From the NCBI GenBank assembly GCA_900551755.1, contig URXK01000007.1, forward strand, positions 13,056-77,055: DNA of 64,000 nt. Direction: 5' to 3'. A program made the translations under genes and the position numbers. The notes beneath the pieces were generated by a model, which made no database searches, was not told the origin of the DNA, and saw only the letters and a program-made list of their open reading frames with translations. Origin of the DNA: an uncultured Eubacterium sp. Its GTDB lineage: Bacteria; Bacillota; Clostridia; Lachnospirales; CAG-274. This document shows positions 52,077-60,571 of this stretch, in pieces. How positions within the stretch are numbered: position 1 is the first letter of the stretch; each line of letters begins with the position of its first letter.

Positions 52077-54074
52077 ATGAGTAAAGAAAAGTTTTATATG
52101 ACTACAGCTATTGCTTATACATCAGGTAAGCCTCATATTGGTAATACCTATGAAATTGTATTAGCTGATAGTATTGCAAGATTTAAGAGAATGCAGGGCT
52201 ATGAAGTGTTTTTCCAGACTGGTACTGATGAACACGGTCAGAAAATTGAGGAAAAGGCTAAGGCTGCTGGCATTACTCCAAAGCAGTTTGTTGATAATGT
52301 TGCAGGTCAGATTAAGAATATTTGGGATTTAATGAATACATCTTACGATAAGTTTATTAGAACTACAGATACTGACCACGAAAAGCAGATACAGAAAATA
52401 TTTAAAAAGCTTTATGAGCAGGGTGATATTTACAAGAGTGTTTATGAGGGTATGTACTGTACTCCTTGTGAAAGTTTCTGGACAGAGAGCCAGCTTGTAG
52501 ATGGCAAGTGTCCTGACTGTGGCAGGGAGGTTCACCCAGCTAAGGAGGAGGCATATTTCCTTAAATTAAGTAAGTATGCTGACAGACTTATTGAGCATAT
52601 TAATACTCACCCTGAATTTATTCAGCCTGTTTCAAGAAAAAATGAAATGATGAATAACTTCCTTCTTCCTGGTTTACAGGATTTATGTGTATCAAGAACA
52701 TCATTTAAGTGGGGTATCCCAGTTGATTTTGATGATAACCACGTTGTTTATGTATGGCTTGATGCTCTTTCTAACTATATTACTGGTATTGGTTATGATT
52801 GTGACGGCAATAATTCAGACCTTTTCAAAAAGATGTGGCCAGCTGATTTACACTTAATTGGTAAGGATATTGTAAGATTTCACACTATTTATTGGCCAAT
52901 TATTCTTATGGCCCTTGATTTACCTTTACCTAAGCAGGTATTTGGTCACCCTTGGTTATTAAGAGGTGAGGATAGCTTTGAAGAAAAGATTGAAAACAAT
53001 GACGGTAAAATGAGTAAATCAAGAGGTAATGTTATTTATGCTGATGACCTTGTAAGTTTATTTGGCGTAGATGCTGTAAGATACTTTGTACTTCACGAAA
53101 TGCCTTTTGAAAACGATGGTGTTATTTCTTGGGATTTAATGATTGAAAGAACTAACTCTGACCTTGCTAATGTACTTGGTAACCTTGTTAATAGAACTAT
53201 ATCTATGACTAACAAGTATTTTGGCGGTGTAGTAAATAATACTAATGTTAAAGAAGCTGTTGATGAGGATTTAATCAAGGTTGTTACAGAGTGTAAGTCT
53301 AAGGTTGAAGCTAAGATGGATAAACTTAGAGTAGCTGATGCCATTACTGAAATATTTACATTATTTAAGAGATGTAATAAGTATGTTGATGAAACTGAGC
53401 CTTGGGTATTAGGTAAGGACGAAAGTAAGCAGGATAGACTTGCTACTGTACTTTATAACCTTGTTGAGGGTATTACAATTGGTGCTTGCCTTTTAGAGCC
53501 ATTTATGCCAGAAACAACTGAAAAGATTTTAGCTCAGTTAAATGCTTCTAAGAGAGATTTTGCTGAACTTGATAAGTTTGGTCTTTATGCTAATGGTACT
53601 AAGGTAATTGAAAAGCCTCAGATTTTATTTGCTAGACTTGACCCTAAGGAAGTTGTACCAAAGGTACAGGCTATTATGGAAGCACAGGCTAAGGCTAATG
53701 CTCCAAAGGAAGAAACAAAAGAAGAACCTAAGGAAGAAAAGGAATACATTACTATTGATGATTTCTGCAAGGTAGAAATGAAGATTGGTGAAATTTTAGC
53801 TTGCGAAAAGGTTCAAGAGTCTAATAAACTTTTAAAATCAACTGTTAAGATTGGCTCTGAAACTAGAACTATTCTTTCTGGTATTGCTAAGTTCTATAGT
53901 CCAGAAGAAATGGTAGGTAAGAAGGTTGTTGTTGTTACTAACCTTGCACCTAGAAAGATGCTTAAGGGCAAATATGTGAGTGAAGGTATGATTGTTGCTG
54001 CTGAAGATGAAAGTGGTAATGTTAAGTTACTTACTGCTGATGGTAATGTTGAAAGTGGTGCTATTGTAGGTTAA
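52077..54074 (+). CDS. metG: Methionyl-tRNA synthetase
   Basis: 665 residues from ATG 52077. Charges tRNA-Met. The HIGH-type signature SGKPHIGN is at about 15-22, a zinc knuckle (CTPCESFW, KCPDCGREV) at about 127-150 and KMSKS at 311-315. The C-terminal about 110 residues are a tRNA-binding domain (DFCKVEMKIGEILACEKV, LAPRKMLKGKYVSEGMIVAA), a dimerisation module seen in many bacterial MetRS. The longer frame from 52035 is rejected because it starts upstream of the -10 region. Confidence 0.97.
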   Translation: MSKEKFYMTTAIAYTSGKPHIGNTYEIVLADSIARFKRMQGYEVFFQTGTDEHGQKIEEKAKAAGITPKQFVDNVAGQIKNIWDLMNTSYDKFIRTTDTDHEKQIQKIFKKLYEQGDIYKSVYEGMYCTPCESFWTESQLVDGKCPDCGREVHPAKEEAYFLKLSKYADRLIEHINTHPEFIQPVSRKNEMMNNFLLPGLQDLCVSRTSFKWGIPVDFDDNHVVYVWLDALSNYITGIGYDCDGNNSDLFKKMWPADLHLIGKDIVRFHTIYWPIILMALDLPLPKQVFGHPWLLRGEDSFEEKIENNDGKMSKSRGNVIYADDLVSLFGVDAVRYFVLHEMPFENDGVISWDLMIERTNSDLANVLGNLVNRTISMTNKYFGGVVNNTNVKEAVDEDLIKVVTECKSKVEAKMDKLRVADAITEIFTLFKRCNKYVDETEPWVLGKDESKQDRLATVLYNLVEGITIGACLLEPFMPETTEKILAQLNASKRDFAELDKFGLYANGTKVIEKPQILFARLDPKEVVPKVQAIMEAQAKANAPKEETKEEPKEEKEYITIDDFCKVEMKIGEILACEKVQESNKLLKSTVKIGSETRTILSGIAKFYSPEEMVGKKVVVVTNLAPRKMLKGKYVSEGMIVAAEDESGNVKLLTADGNVESGAIVG

Positions 54075-54085
54075 TTAGTTTTGTG

Positions 54086-54116
54086 CAAAAGAGTCCAAAA
54101 GGACTCTTTTGTTTTT
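54086..54116 (+). terminator. Terminator after metG
   Basis: A perfect 11-bp stem CAAAAGAGTCC/GGACTCTTTTG with an AAAA loop and five T residues. Confidence 0.92.
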
Positions 54117-54143
54117 AAATTGTAGTTTGTTGAGTAAACAAAT

Positions 54144-54462
54144 GGAAACCCTTCCGTCAACCTTCGGTTGCCACCTTCCCTATAAGGAAAGGTAAATGGT
54201 GTATATATACAGTATAGGACACTAGTACCAAAAATAACTGGGCGAGCTTATTGCAAAAGTTTTATTGTTAAATCTGTAGGATTGGTTTTTGCGTAGAAAA
54301 AATGATTATACTTGTCTGTAGGTATTTATAAATAGTTAAATCGGGCGATTACTAATCGCCCCTACAAGTAACCTGTCCATAATAGTTGAAAGTATACCTA
54401 AGAATTAACCGCCTAGCTCCACTTATAGGGGAGCTGTCAGCTTTAGCTGACTGAGGGGTTTC
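54144..54462. repeat. Split copy of the hairpin-rich repeat (element A3) with internal spacer
   Basis: The left half (54144-54199) and right half (54416-54462) of the 2858-2962 element flank about 215 bp. The left half lacks the last 15 bp of the intact unit, so no target duplication is seen. The spacer includes a GGGCGATT-ACT-AATCGCCC hairpin (54343-54361) followed by CTACAAG, the second repeat type, and a partial GGGCGAGC near 54240. Nothing coding is visible. Confidence 0.75.
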
Positions 54463-54488
54463 CTTAACAATTTATAAAGGAGGAAAAT

Positions 54489-55244
54489 ATGTATTTTGAC
54501 ACACACGCTCATTATGAAGATGAAAAATTTAATGAAAACAGAGATACTTTAATAGAAGAAATGCACTCAAATGGAGTAGACTATATTATTAACATTGGTT
54601 CAGATATGGCTACATCTAAAAAGAGCATAGACCTTGCAAAAAAGTATGATTTTATATATGCGGCTGTAGGTGTACACCCAACAGAAGTAGAGGAAATGAC
54701 AGAAAATGACATTGAAACATTAAGAAAATATGCAGATTATGAAAAGGTTGTTGCTATTGGCGAAATTGGTCTTGATTATCACTATGACTATTCTACAAAA
54801 GAAAAGCAGAGATATTGGTTTAAAAGACAGCTGGATTTAGCGGCAGAATTGGACTTGCCAGTTAGTATTCACTCAAGAGAAGCCTCTCAAGAAACCTTTG
54901 ATATTATAAAAAGTAGTAATGTAAGAAAAGGTTCAATTCACGCATTTAGTGGCAGTGTAGAAATGGCAAAAGATTATATTGATATGGGATTTTACATTGG
55001 CGTAGGTGGCGTTGTAACATTTAAGAACGCAAAAAAGTTGGTCGATGTGGTTAGATTTGTCCCAATTAATAAAATTTTACTTGAAACAGATTCGCCATAT
55101 TTATCACCAGTGCCTTTTAGAGGTACTGTTAATAATTCACAAAACCTTAAGTATGTTGCAGAAAAAATTGGTGAAATTAAACAAATTAGTCCTGAAGAAG
55201 TATGTAAAATAACAGCTCAAAATGCAAAGGAAATATTTTGGTGA
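54489..55244 (+). CDS. tatD: TatD family metal-dependent hydrolase
   Basis: 251 residues. The N-terminal YFDTHAHYEDEKF holds the HxH metal site, and AVGVHPTEV, AIGEIGLDYHYD, VSIHSREA, GSIHAFSG and LLETDSPYLSP (the late metal Asp) follow. A TIM-barrel hydrolase of the TatD/YcfH type, a DNase in characterised members. AAAGGAGGAAAAT precedes ATG; the gene starts right after the repeat. Confidence 0.93.
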   Translation: MYFDTHAHYEDEKFNENRDTLIEEMHSNGVDYIINIGSDMATSKKSIDLAKKYDFIYAAVGVHPTEVEEMTENDIETLRKYADYEKVVAIGEIGLDYHYDYSTKEKQRYWFKRQLDLAAELDLPVSIHSREASQETFDIIKSSNVRKGSIHAFSGSVEMAKDYIDMGFYIGVGGVVTFKNAKKLVDVVRFVPINKILLETDSPYLSPVPFRGTVNNSQNLKYVAEKIGEIKQISPEEVCKITAQNAKEIFW

Positions 55245-55254
55245 AAAAAAGTTG

Positions 55255-55283
55255 TTGCATAATTATTACAAATGTGTTAAGAT
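55255..55283 (+). promoter_or_regulatory. Promoter of the G5/3D protein gene
   Basis: TTGCAT (55255-55260), 17 bp, TAAGAT (55278-55283). Nearly the same sequence over the whole 29-bp box as 9558-9586. Confidence 0.65.
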
Positions 55284-55503
55284 AGATGTTGCAAGTGATG
55301 TTGCGATTTAGTGTTCGTGGTTGTGCATAAATCCAACTAGCTTATATTTTTGCGATTTTTTTTATAAAATCCAACGAAAATGTTACTAAAACAACCAATA
55401 AGGAATCCAGTCGAAATTTAAAATTAAATTACGATTGACATTTTTGTAAGAAATACTTAACAAATTATTACAAAATTGTTGCATTCCATACGGGAGGATA
55501 TTT
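55284..55503 (+). promoter_or_regulatory. Long leader of the G5/3D protein gene, structure not identified
   Basis: About 215 nt between the likely start of transcription and the Shine-Dalgarno (GGGAGG). Three ATCCA-type words (near 55340, 55370 and 55405) and a TTGACA (55435-55440) occur. AATTATTACAAA and TTGTTGCAT recur at both ends of the intergenic region in swapped order. I could not fold it to a known riboswitch. Confidence 0.4.
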
Positions 55504-56238
55504 ATGTTAAGAAAATTTGTAAGTTGTGCAGCTATTATGATGGCAGTAACAGCTATATTACCAACATCAGCTTCAGCAGCAGATAATGCTTTTGTTGCAA
55601 ACTCTGCTAACTATTCTGATGAAGCTAAGAGTAAAGTTATCTACTACCAGACAAATGATGTAGATACAAATGCTGAAAAGAGCGAAGTAAAGGTAAGCAG
55701 TAAGGAAGTTCCTTATACTACAATTACTAAGCAGACTGACAGCTTAACTAAGGGAACAACTAAGGTTGCTCAGAAGGGCGTTAACGGCGTCAACAAAATT
55801 ACAGAGGTAACTAAGTATGTAAATGGCGAAGTTGCAGATGTAAGTGTTGCTGAGGAGGTTATTTCTGAGCCCGTAGATGAAATCATTTTAGAGGGTACTA
55901 AGAAGGTTGAAACTATTCCTAGTACAAGTACAGTAGAGTACTCTAAGGTACTTACAATGAACGCAACAGCTTACTGTCCTTGTTCACAGTGTTGTGGTTC
56001 ATATTCCAACGGCTATACAGCTAACGGAATGAAGGCTGGCTACGGTGTAGCTGCTGTTGATACAAGAGTTATTCCTCTTGGTACAAAGCTTTATGTAGAG
56101 GGTTATGGCTATTGCATCGCAGCAGACACAGGCGGAGCTATTAAGGGTAACAGAATTGACCTTTGTTATGGTTCACATCAGGCTGCATTAAAGTCTGGCT
56201 TTGGTCATACAAATGTTAAGGTTTATGTTTTAAAATAA
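55504..56238 (+). CDS. Secreted G5 and 3D domain protein (putative lytic transglycosylase-like)
   Basis: 244 residues. A signal peptide spans 1-25 (ends SASA). Residues about 70-135 form a G5-type domain, with VPYTTITKQTDSLTKGTTKVAQKGVNG. Residues about 150-244 form a 3D domain, with NATAYCPCSQCCG, YGVAAVDTRVIPLGTKLYVEGYG and the hallmark ADTGGAIKGNRIDL, which holds the three Asp residues. 3D domains occur in cell-wall hydrolases such as Rpf- and YabE-like proteins and MltA. It is likely exported and acts on peptidoglycan. Confidence 0.88.
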   Translation: MLRKFVSCAAIMMAVTAILPTSASAADNAFVANSANYSDEAKSKVIYYQTNDVDTNAEKSEVKVSSKEVPYTTITKQTDSLTKGTTKVAQKGVNGVNKITEVTKYVNGEVADVSVAEEVISEPVDEIILEGTKKVETIPSTSTVEYSKVLTMNATAYCPCSQCCGSYSNGYTANGMKAGYGVAAVDTRVIPLGTKLYVEGYGYCIAADTGGAIKGNRIDLCYGSHQAALKSGFGHTNVKVYVLK

Positions 56239-56251
56239 TGTTTTATAAATT

Positions 56252-56278
56252 GGACTACCGAAAGGTAGTCCTTTTTTT
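56252..56278 (+). terminator. Terminator after the G5/3D gene
   Basis: An 8-bp stem GGACTACC/GGTAGTCC with a GAAA tetraloop and seven T residues. Confidence 0.92.
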
Positions 56279-56298
56279 ATAAAAAATACAAAAATTTA

Positions 56299-56327
56299 TT
56301 GCTATATTTTGTGTTTTGGGTTAAAAT
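56299..56327 (+). promoter_or_regulatory. Promoter of the GtrB-GtrA-YfhO operon
   Basis: TTGCTA (56299-56304), 17 bp, TAAAAT (56322-56327), 37 bp before the first ATG. Confidence 0.6.
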
Positions 56328-56364
56328 AACTATGTATGTTTAAATAACAAGAAAGGAGACTATT

Positions 56365-57315
56365 ATGCTAGTTGAATTAATAGTCCCTTGCTATAACGAA
56401 TCTGCAGTTCTTAAAATGTTTTACGATGAAAGCTGTAGAGTAATAAATTCTATAAAAAATTATGACTTTAACTTTATATTTATAGACGATGGTAGCAAGG
56501 ACAATACTTTGTCAATTATGAAAGAACTTGCTGAAAATGACGAAAGAGTAAAGTATATTTCTTTTTCTAGAAATTTTGGTAAGGAGTCTGCTATGTTTGC
56601 GGGACTTAAAAATTCAAAGGGTGATTATGCAGTTGTTATGGACGCAGACCTTCAGCACCCACCAGCTCTCATACCTGATATGCTTAAGGTAATGGAGGAA
56701 GGTTATGATTGCTGTGCTACAAATAGAGCAACACGAGATGGTGACCCATTTTTAAGAACCCTTTTTACAAGAGGCTTTTATAAATTTGTTAATAAAATAT
56801 CTGATGTTGATATGCCAGATGGTGCTGGTGACTTTAGAATGATGAGCAGACAAATGATTTCTGCTGTTATTTCAATGAGTGAGGTTCAGCGTTTTAGTAA
56901 GGGTATATTTAGCTGGGTAGGCTTTAACACCAAGTGGATTGACTTTGAAGATGTAGAAAGAGCTGCTGGTGAAACTAAGTGGAGCTTTTGGGGTCTTTTT
57001 AAATATGCTATGGAGGGAATTACAGCCTTTTCAACTGTGCCTTTAAAAATGGCAATTTATTTAGGTACTTTAGTTTCAGCTTCATCATTTATTTATCTTT
57101 TGTGTGTTATAATTAAGACACTTATTCACGGCAAGGATTTCCCTGGTTATGCCTCTATTATAGCAATAATGTTGTTTTTAGGTGGTTGCATTATGCTTTG
57201 CTGTGGTATTTTAGGTGAGTATGTGGCTAAAATATATCTTGAGGTTAAAAATAGACCTGTATATATTATAGGCAAAACTAATATTAGCGAGCCTGTTAAT
57301 GACTACAGGAGGTAA
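56365..57315 (+). CDS. GtrB/CsbB-type bactoprenol glycosyltransferase (family 2)
   Basis: 316 residues. A GT2 domain (ELIVPCYNESAVL, FIFIDDGSKDNTL, SFSRNFGKESAMFAGLKNSKG, VVMDADLQHPPALIP with the DXD-like DAD) is followed by two C-terminal helices (about 230-295). This is the layout of GtrB/CsbB/YkcC enzymes that put a sugar on undecaprenyl phosphate. With the downstream GtrA-like flippase and YfhO-like protein it forms a three-component glycosylation unit. AGAAAGGAG precedes ATG. Confidence 0.9.
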   Translation: MLVELIVPCYNESAVLKMFYDESCRVINSIKNYDFNFIFIDDGSKDNTLSIMKELAENDERVKYISFSRNFGKESAMFAGLKNSKGDYAVVMDADLQHPPALIPDMLKVMEEGYDCCATNRATRDGDPFLRTLFTRGFYKFVNKISDVDMPDGAGDFRMMSRQMISAVISMSEVQRFSKGIFSWVGFNTKWIDFEDVERAAGETKWSFWGLFKYAMEGITAFSTVPLKMAIYLGTLVSASSFIYLLCVIIKTLIHGKDFPGYASIIAIMLFLGGCIMLCCGILGEYVAKIYLEVKNRPVYIIGKTNISEPVNDYRR

Positions 57316-57317
57316 CT

Positions 57318-57752
57318 ATGATAAAGACATTAATAAATAAAGTGTGTAATAGAGAAACTATAAGCTATCTAGTTTTTGGTGTATTGACTACTATTGTTTG
57401 TCTTGTAAGCTATGAGGCTATAAAACTTTTGCTTACTGGCGGTGGAGAGCTTTCACAGCTTCAAATGAATATTGCTAATGTTGGTAGCTGGATTATAGCT
57501 GTTGCCTTTGCCTTTGTTACAAATAAGTTTTTCGTTTTTCAATCAAAGTCTGTTGAGTTTAAGGTGCTTTTAAAGGAAATACCTTCCTTTGTAGGTGCAA
57601 GAGTTGTGTCACTATTATTTGAAATAGTGTGGATGAATGTAACTGTAGGACTTTTACATATTAACGATAGCCTTTGTAAAATTGGTGCACAGTTTGGCAT
57701 TGTAGTTATGAACTATGTATTTAGTAAATTATTTATATTTAAAAATAAGTAA
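57318..57752 (+). CDS. GtrA family membrane protein
   Basis: 144 residues with four membrane helices and the GtrA pattern (YLVFGVLTTIVCLVSYEAI, VAFAFVTNKFFVFQSKS, NYVFSKLFIFKNK). It is thought to flip undecaprenyl-phosphate-linked sugars across the membrane. It starts 2 bp after the GtrB-like gene and the YfhO-like gene follows by 14 bp. Confidence 0.9.
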   Translation: MIKTLINKVCNRETISYLVFGVLTTIVCLVSYEAIKLLLTGGGELSQLQMNIANVGSWIIAVAFAFVTNKFFVFQSKSVEFKVLLKEIPSFVGARVVSLLFEIVWMNVTVGLLHINDSLCKIGAQFGIVVMNYVFSKLFIFKNK

Positions 57753-57766
57753 GGAGATATTTTTTT

Positions 57767-60502
57767 ATGGAAAACAAAAAAGAAAATTGGTTTGTCGCCA
57801 ATAGATTTGTTATTGGTGCATTTGTGTGTACTGCCATTATTATGTGCATTACATACATATTAAGACACGTTTATCCTTTTGGTGACCAAATTGTGTTAAA
57901 GGTTGACCTTTATCATCAGTACGCACCATTTCACGAGGAATTAAGAAGCCGTATACTTAATGGTCAAAGTCTTATGTATAGCTGGGAAGGTGGCTTGGGT
58001 AAGGAATTTGTAACCCAGATGGCATATTATACAGCTTCACCTATAAGCTTTTTAATATTGCTTTTCCCTCAGAAACTTTTACCTGAGGCATTAGCTTTCT
58101 TTATACTTATTAAGACTTGCTTTAGTGCGTCATTTTTCTCATATTATTTAAAAGAACATTTTAAGAAAAATGATTTATCTATTTTAATTTTTGGTTTGCT
58201 TTATGCTTTCACAGCTTTTATGACTGGCTATTACTGGAATGTAATGTGGCTTGATTCTGTTGCATTATTCCCTATTGTAGCTCTTGGCGTTGAAAGACTT
58301 ATACACGAAAACAAGCATATTTTATACTATGTAGCACTTACACTTACTATGATTGTAAACTTCTATATGGCTGTTCTTGTTTGTGTATTTACTGCTGCTT
58401 ATTTCCTTGTTGTTCTTTTTGCCAATTACGAGTGGAAAAGAAACAAGAGTGTTATGGTAGCTAGAATGATTAAGTTTGCAATAGTTTCAATTATTGCAGC
58501 CTTAACAGCTATGTTTATTTTAGCTCCTGTTGCTATTGCCTTAGGACAAACAGCAACAAGTGATACAAACTTCCCTAAGTTTGAAATTTATCAGAATGTA
58601 TATCAGCTTATTACTAACCACTTTATTGGTGCAAGACCAGTTGTACTTGCTAGAAACGAGGACCTTCCTAATGTTTATAGTGGTGTAATAACAATGATGC
58701 TTATTCCTCTTTACTTCTTTAACACAAAGATTAATAAGAGAGAAAAATGGTTAATGTCAGCCTTATTAATATTTATGCTCCTTTGTGCTTGTATTAAGCC
58801 TTTGGACTTCTTAATACACGGTATGCATTTCCCATCTAACTTACCACATAGATATACATTTATTTATAGCTTTATTATGCTTTACATTGCTTACAAGGGC
58901 TTACTTAATATTAAGAGTTGTAAGTTTGAATTTGTTGTTTATGCAGGTATATTCTATACAATAGTTATTCTTGTTACAGAATTTGTTATGGTTCCAGCCA
59001 TTTCTGATATTGATAGAGTATTATCTAATAGTGATATTATTATTAATATTGTAGCTATGATTGGTTACGCATATTTTATATATGCTTACTCAAAGGCAAA
59101 GCCACAAATGATAGGAGGTCTTTTAGGCGTAATATTTGTTTGTGTATTTGCAGAGTGTATGTTCTCAAGTGAACAGGGTCTTGATAGAACTACTGACAGA
59201 GAGGCTTATGTTAAGTATATTGAGGGTGCAGACGAGGCTGTCGATTATATGAATGATAAAGAAAACGGTAATTTCTACCGTACAGAGTTTAGAAGATTTA
59301 CATCTATTAATGATGCAGCTCTTTATCATTACAGAGGATTTTCACAGTTCTCATCTCTTGCTCCAGGTGGTATATCAGACTTTATTGGTAATTTAGGTAT
59401 TGCTGCTACTGGTAATAGTTATAGATACTATGACCCAACTTCTCTTATTGATGCTATGTTTGACCTTAAGTATGTTATGAATAAGGACGGAGAAATTAGC
59501 AACGAAAGATATGTGTTTGAAAAGCAGTTTAATAATGTTTGGATATATAGAAATGACAGAGTTCTTCCTTTAGGCTTTATGGTTAATTCAGATATTAAGA
59601 ATTGGCAGACAGAAGACTCTCAGCCATTTGATGTTCAGAACAACTTTATTAAGCAGGGTGCATGTATAAACAAAGATATGTTTACACCTATTAAGGCTGA
59701 TAGCGTTGATAAAACATTTATGAATGTAACTGAACAGATTGATGACAATAGCTTTAAGTATGAACTTACTGACCCAGCTAATCTTTCTCTTGAACCAACA
59801 GTTAAGGCAACATTTACTTCTGACAAGGACCAGTATGTTTATGTATATGTTGATGCTGGTAATGCTAAGAGAGTTAAATATCAGACAAACACAGCAAATG
59901 AGGATAGAGAGCTTTCCGCTGGTAAGAGTTTGTTTGATATTGGTCGTGTTAGTGCTGGTGAAACTATTAATGTTGAATTTGCTCTTACTAATAAGGGTGA
60001 GTTTGAAAAGACTTATAGAAAGAATGGTACTATTAAGATTTATGCAGCAAGCTATAATGATGAAGTATTCCAAGAGGCTTATAATAAGTTAAATCAGAAT
60101 ACTTACAACATTACTACTTTTGAGGATACTCATATTGAAGGTACAGTTAATGCACCTGCTGATGGCGTAATGTTTACTTCTATTCCTTATGTAGACGGTT
60201 GGAAGGTTACAGTCGACGGCAAGGCTGTTGATAAGGTTTCAATTGGAAATAACGGTGTAATTGGTGTAGATGTTCCAGCTGGTGAACATACTGTTGTGTT
60301 CCAGTTTAAGTCAAAGGGACTTATTCCTTCATTGATTATTTCTCTTATTGGTCTTATATTGGCTGTATTGTACACTTTTGCTGATAATAAATTTAAGAAA
60401 AAGAAAGAGCTTAAACTTGTTGCTGCAGCAGCTTTTGATGCTGAAGTAAATGAAAGTATTTCTAATAATAAGTTTAACAAGAAAAATAAGAAAAAAAGAT
60501 AA
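57767..60502 (+). CDS. YfhO family membrane glycosyltransferase
   Basis: 911 residues. About 12 helices (20-470) are followed by a large extracytoplasmic domain (about 475-860) and a last helix before a basic tail (KFNKKNKKKR). The N-terminal DLYHQYAPFHEELRSRILNGQSLMYSWEGGLGKEF is the hallmark YfhO segment, with the acidic residues that mark GT-C-type enzymes. In B. subtilis YfhO moves a sugar from undecaprenyl phosphate to lipoteichoic acid after CsbB. The gene order here suggests the same role; the target polymer is not known. Confidence 0.9.
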   Translation: MENKKENWFVANRFVIGAFVCTAIIMCITYILRHVYPFGDQIVLKVDLYHQYAPFHEELRSRILNGQSLMYSWEGGLGKEFVTQMAYYTASPISFLILLFPQKLLPEALAFFILIKTCFSASFFSYYLKEHFKKNDLSILIFGLLYAFTAFMTGYYWNVMWLDSVALFPIVALGVERLIHENKHILYYVALTLTMIVNFYMAVLVCVFTAAYFLVVLFANYEWKRNKSVMVARMIKFAIVSIIAALTAMFILAPVAIALGQTATSDTNFPKFEIYQNVYQLITNHFIGARPVVLARNEDLPNVYSGVITMMLIPLYFFNTKINKREKWLMSALLIFMLLCACIKPLDFLIHGMHFPSNLPHRYTFIYSFIMLYIAYKGLLNIKSCKFEFVVYAGIFYTIVILVTEFVMVPAISDIDRVLSNSDIIINIVAMIGYAYFIYAYSKAKPQMIGGLLGVIFVCVFAECMFSSEQGLDRTTDREAYVKYIEGADEAVDYMNDKENGNFYRTEFRRFTSINDAALYHYRGFSQFSSLAPGGISDFIGNLGIAATGNSYRYYDPTSLIDAMFDLKYVMNKDGEISNERYVFEKQFNNVWIYRNDRVLPLGFMVNSDIKNWQTEDSQPFDVQNNFIKQGACINKDMFTPIKADSVDKTFMNVTEQIDDNSFKYELTDPANLSLEPTVKATFTSDKDQYVYVYVDAGNAKRVKYQTNTANEDRELSAGKSLFDIGRVSAGETINVEFALTNKGEFEKTYRKNGTIKIYAASYNDEVFQEAYNKLNQNTYNITTFEDTHIEGTVNAPADGVMFTSIPYVDGWKVTVDGKAVDKVSIGNNGVIGVDVPAGEHTVVFQFKSKGLIPSLIISLIGLILAVLYTFADNKFKKKKELKLVAAAAFDAEVNESISNNKFNKKNKKKR

Positions 60503-60510
60503 TTAAGCAC

Positions 60511-60546
60511 AAGCAGCCGAAGAAATTACTTCGGTTGCTTTGTTTT
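60511..60546 (+). terminator. Terminator after the YfhO gene
   Basis: A 12-bp stem AAGCAGCCGAAG/CTTCGGTTGCTT with one G-T pair, followed by TGTTTT. Confidence 0.88.
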
Positions 60547-60571
60547 ATATTAGTAGAAAGAAGATGACGAA

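Noticed and set aside
55284..55503. c-di-AMP (ydaO) riboswitch
   Set aside because: The conserved ydaO blocks are not seen; listed only as an unexplained leader.
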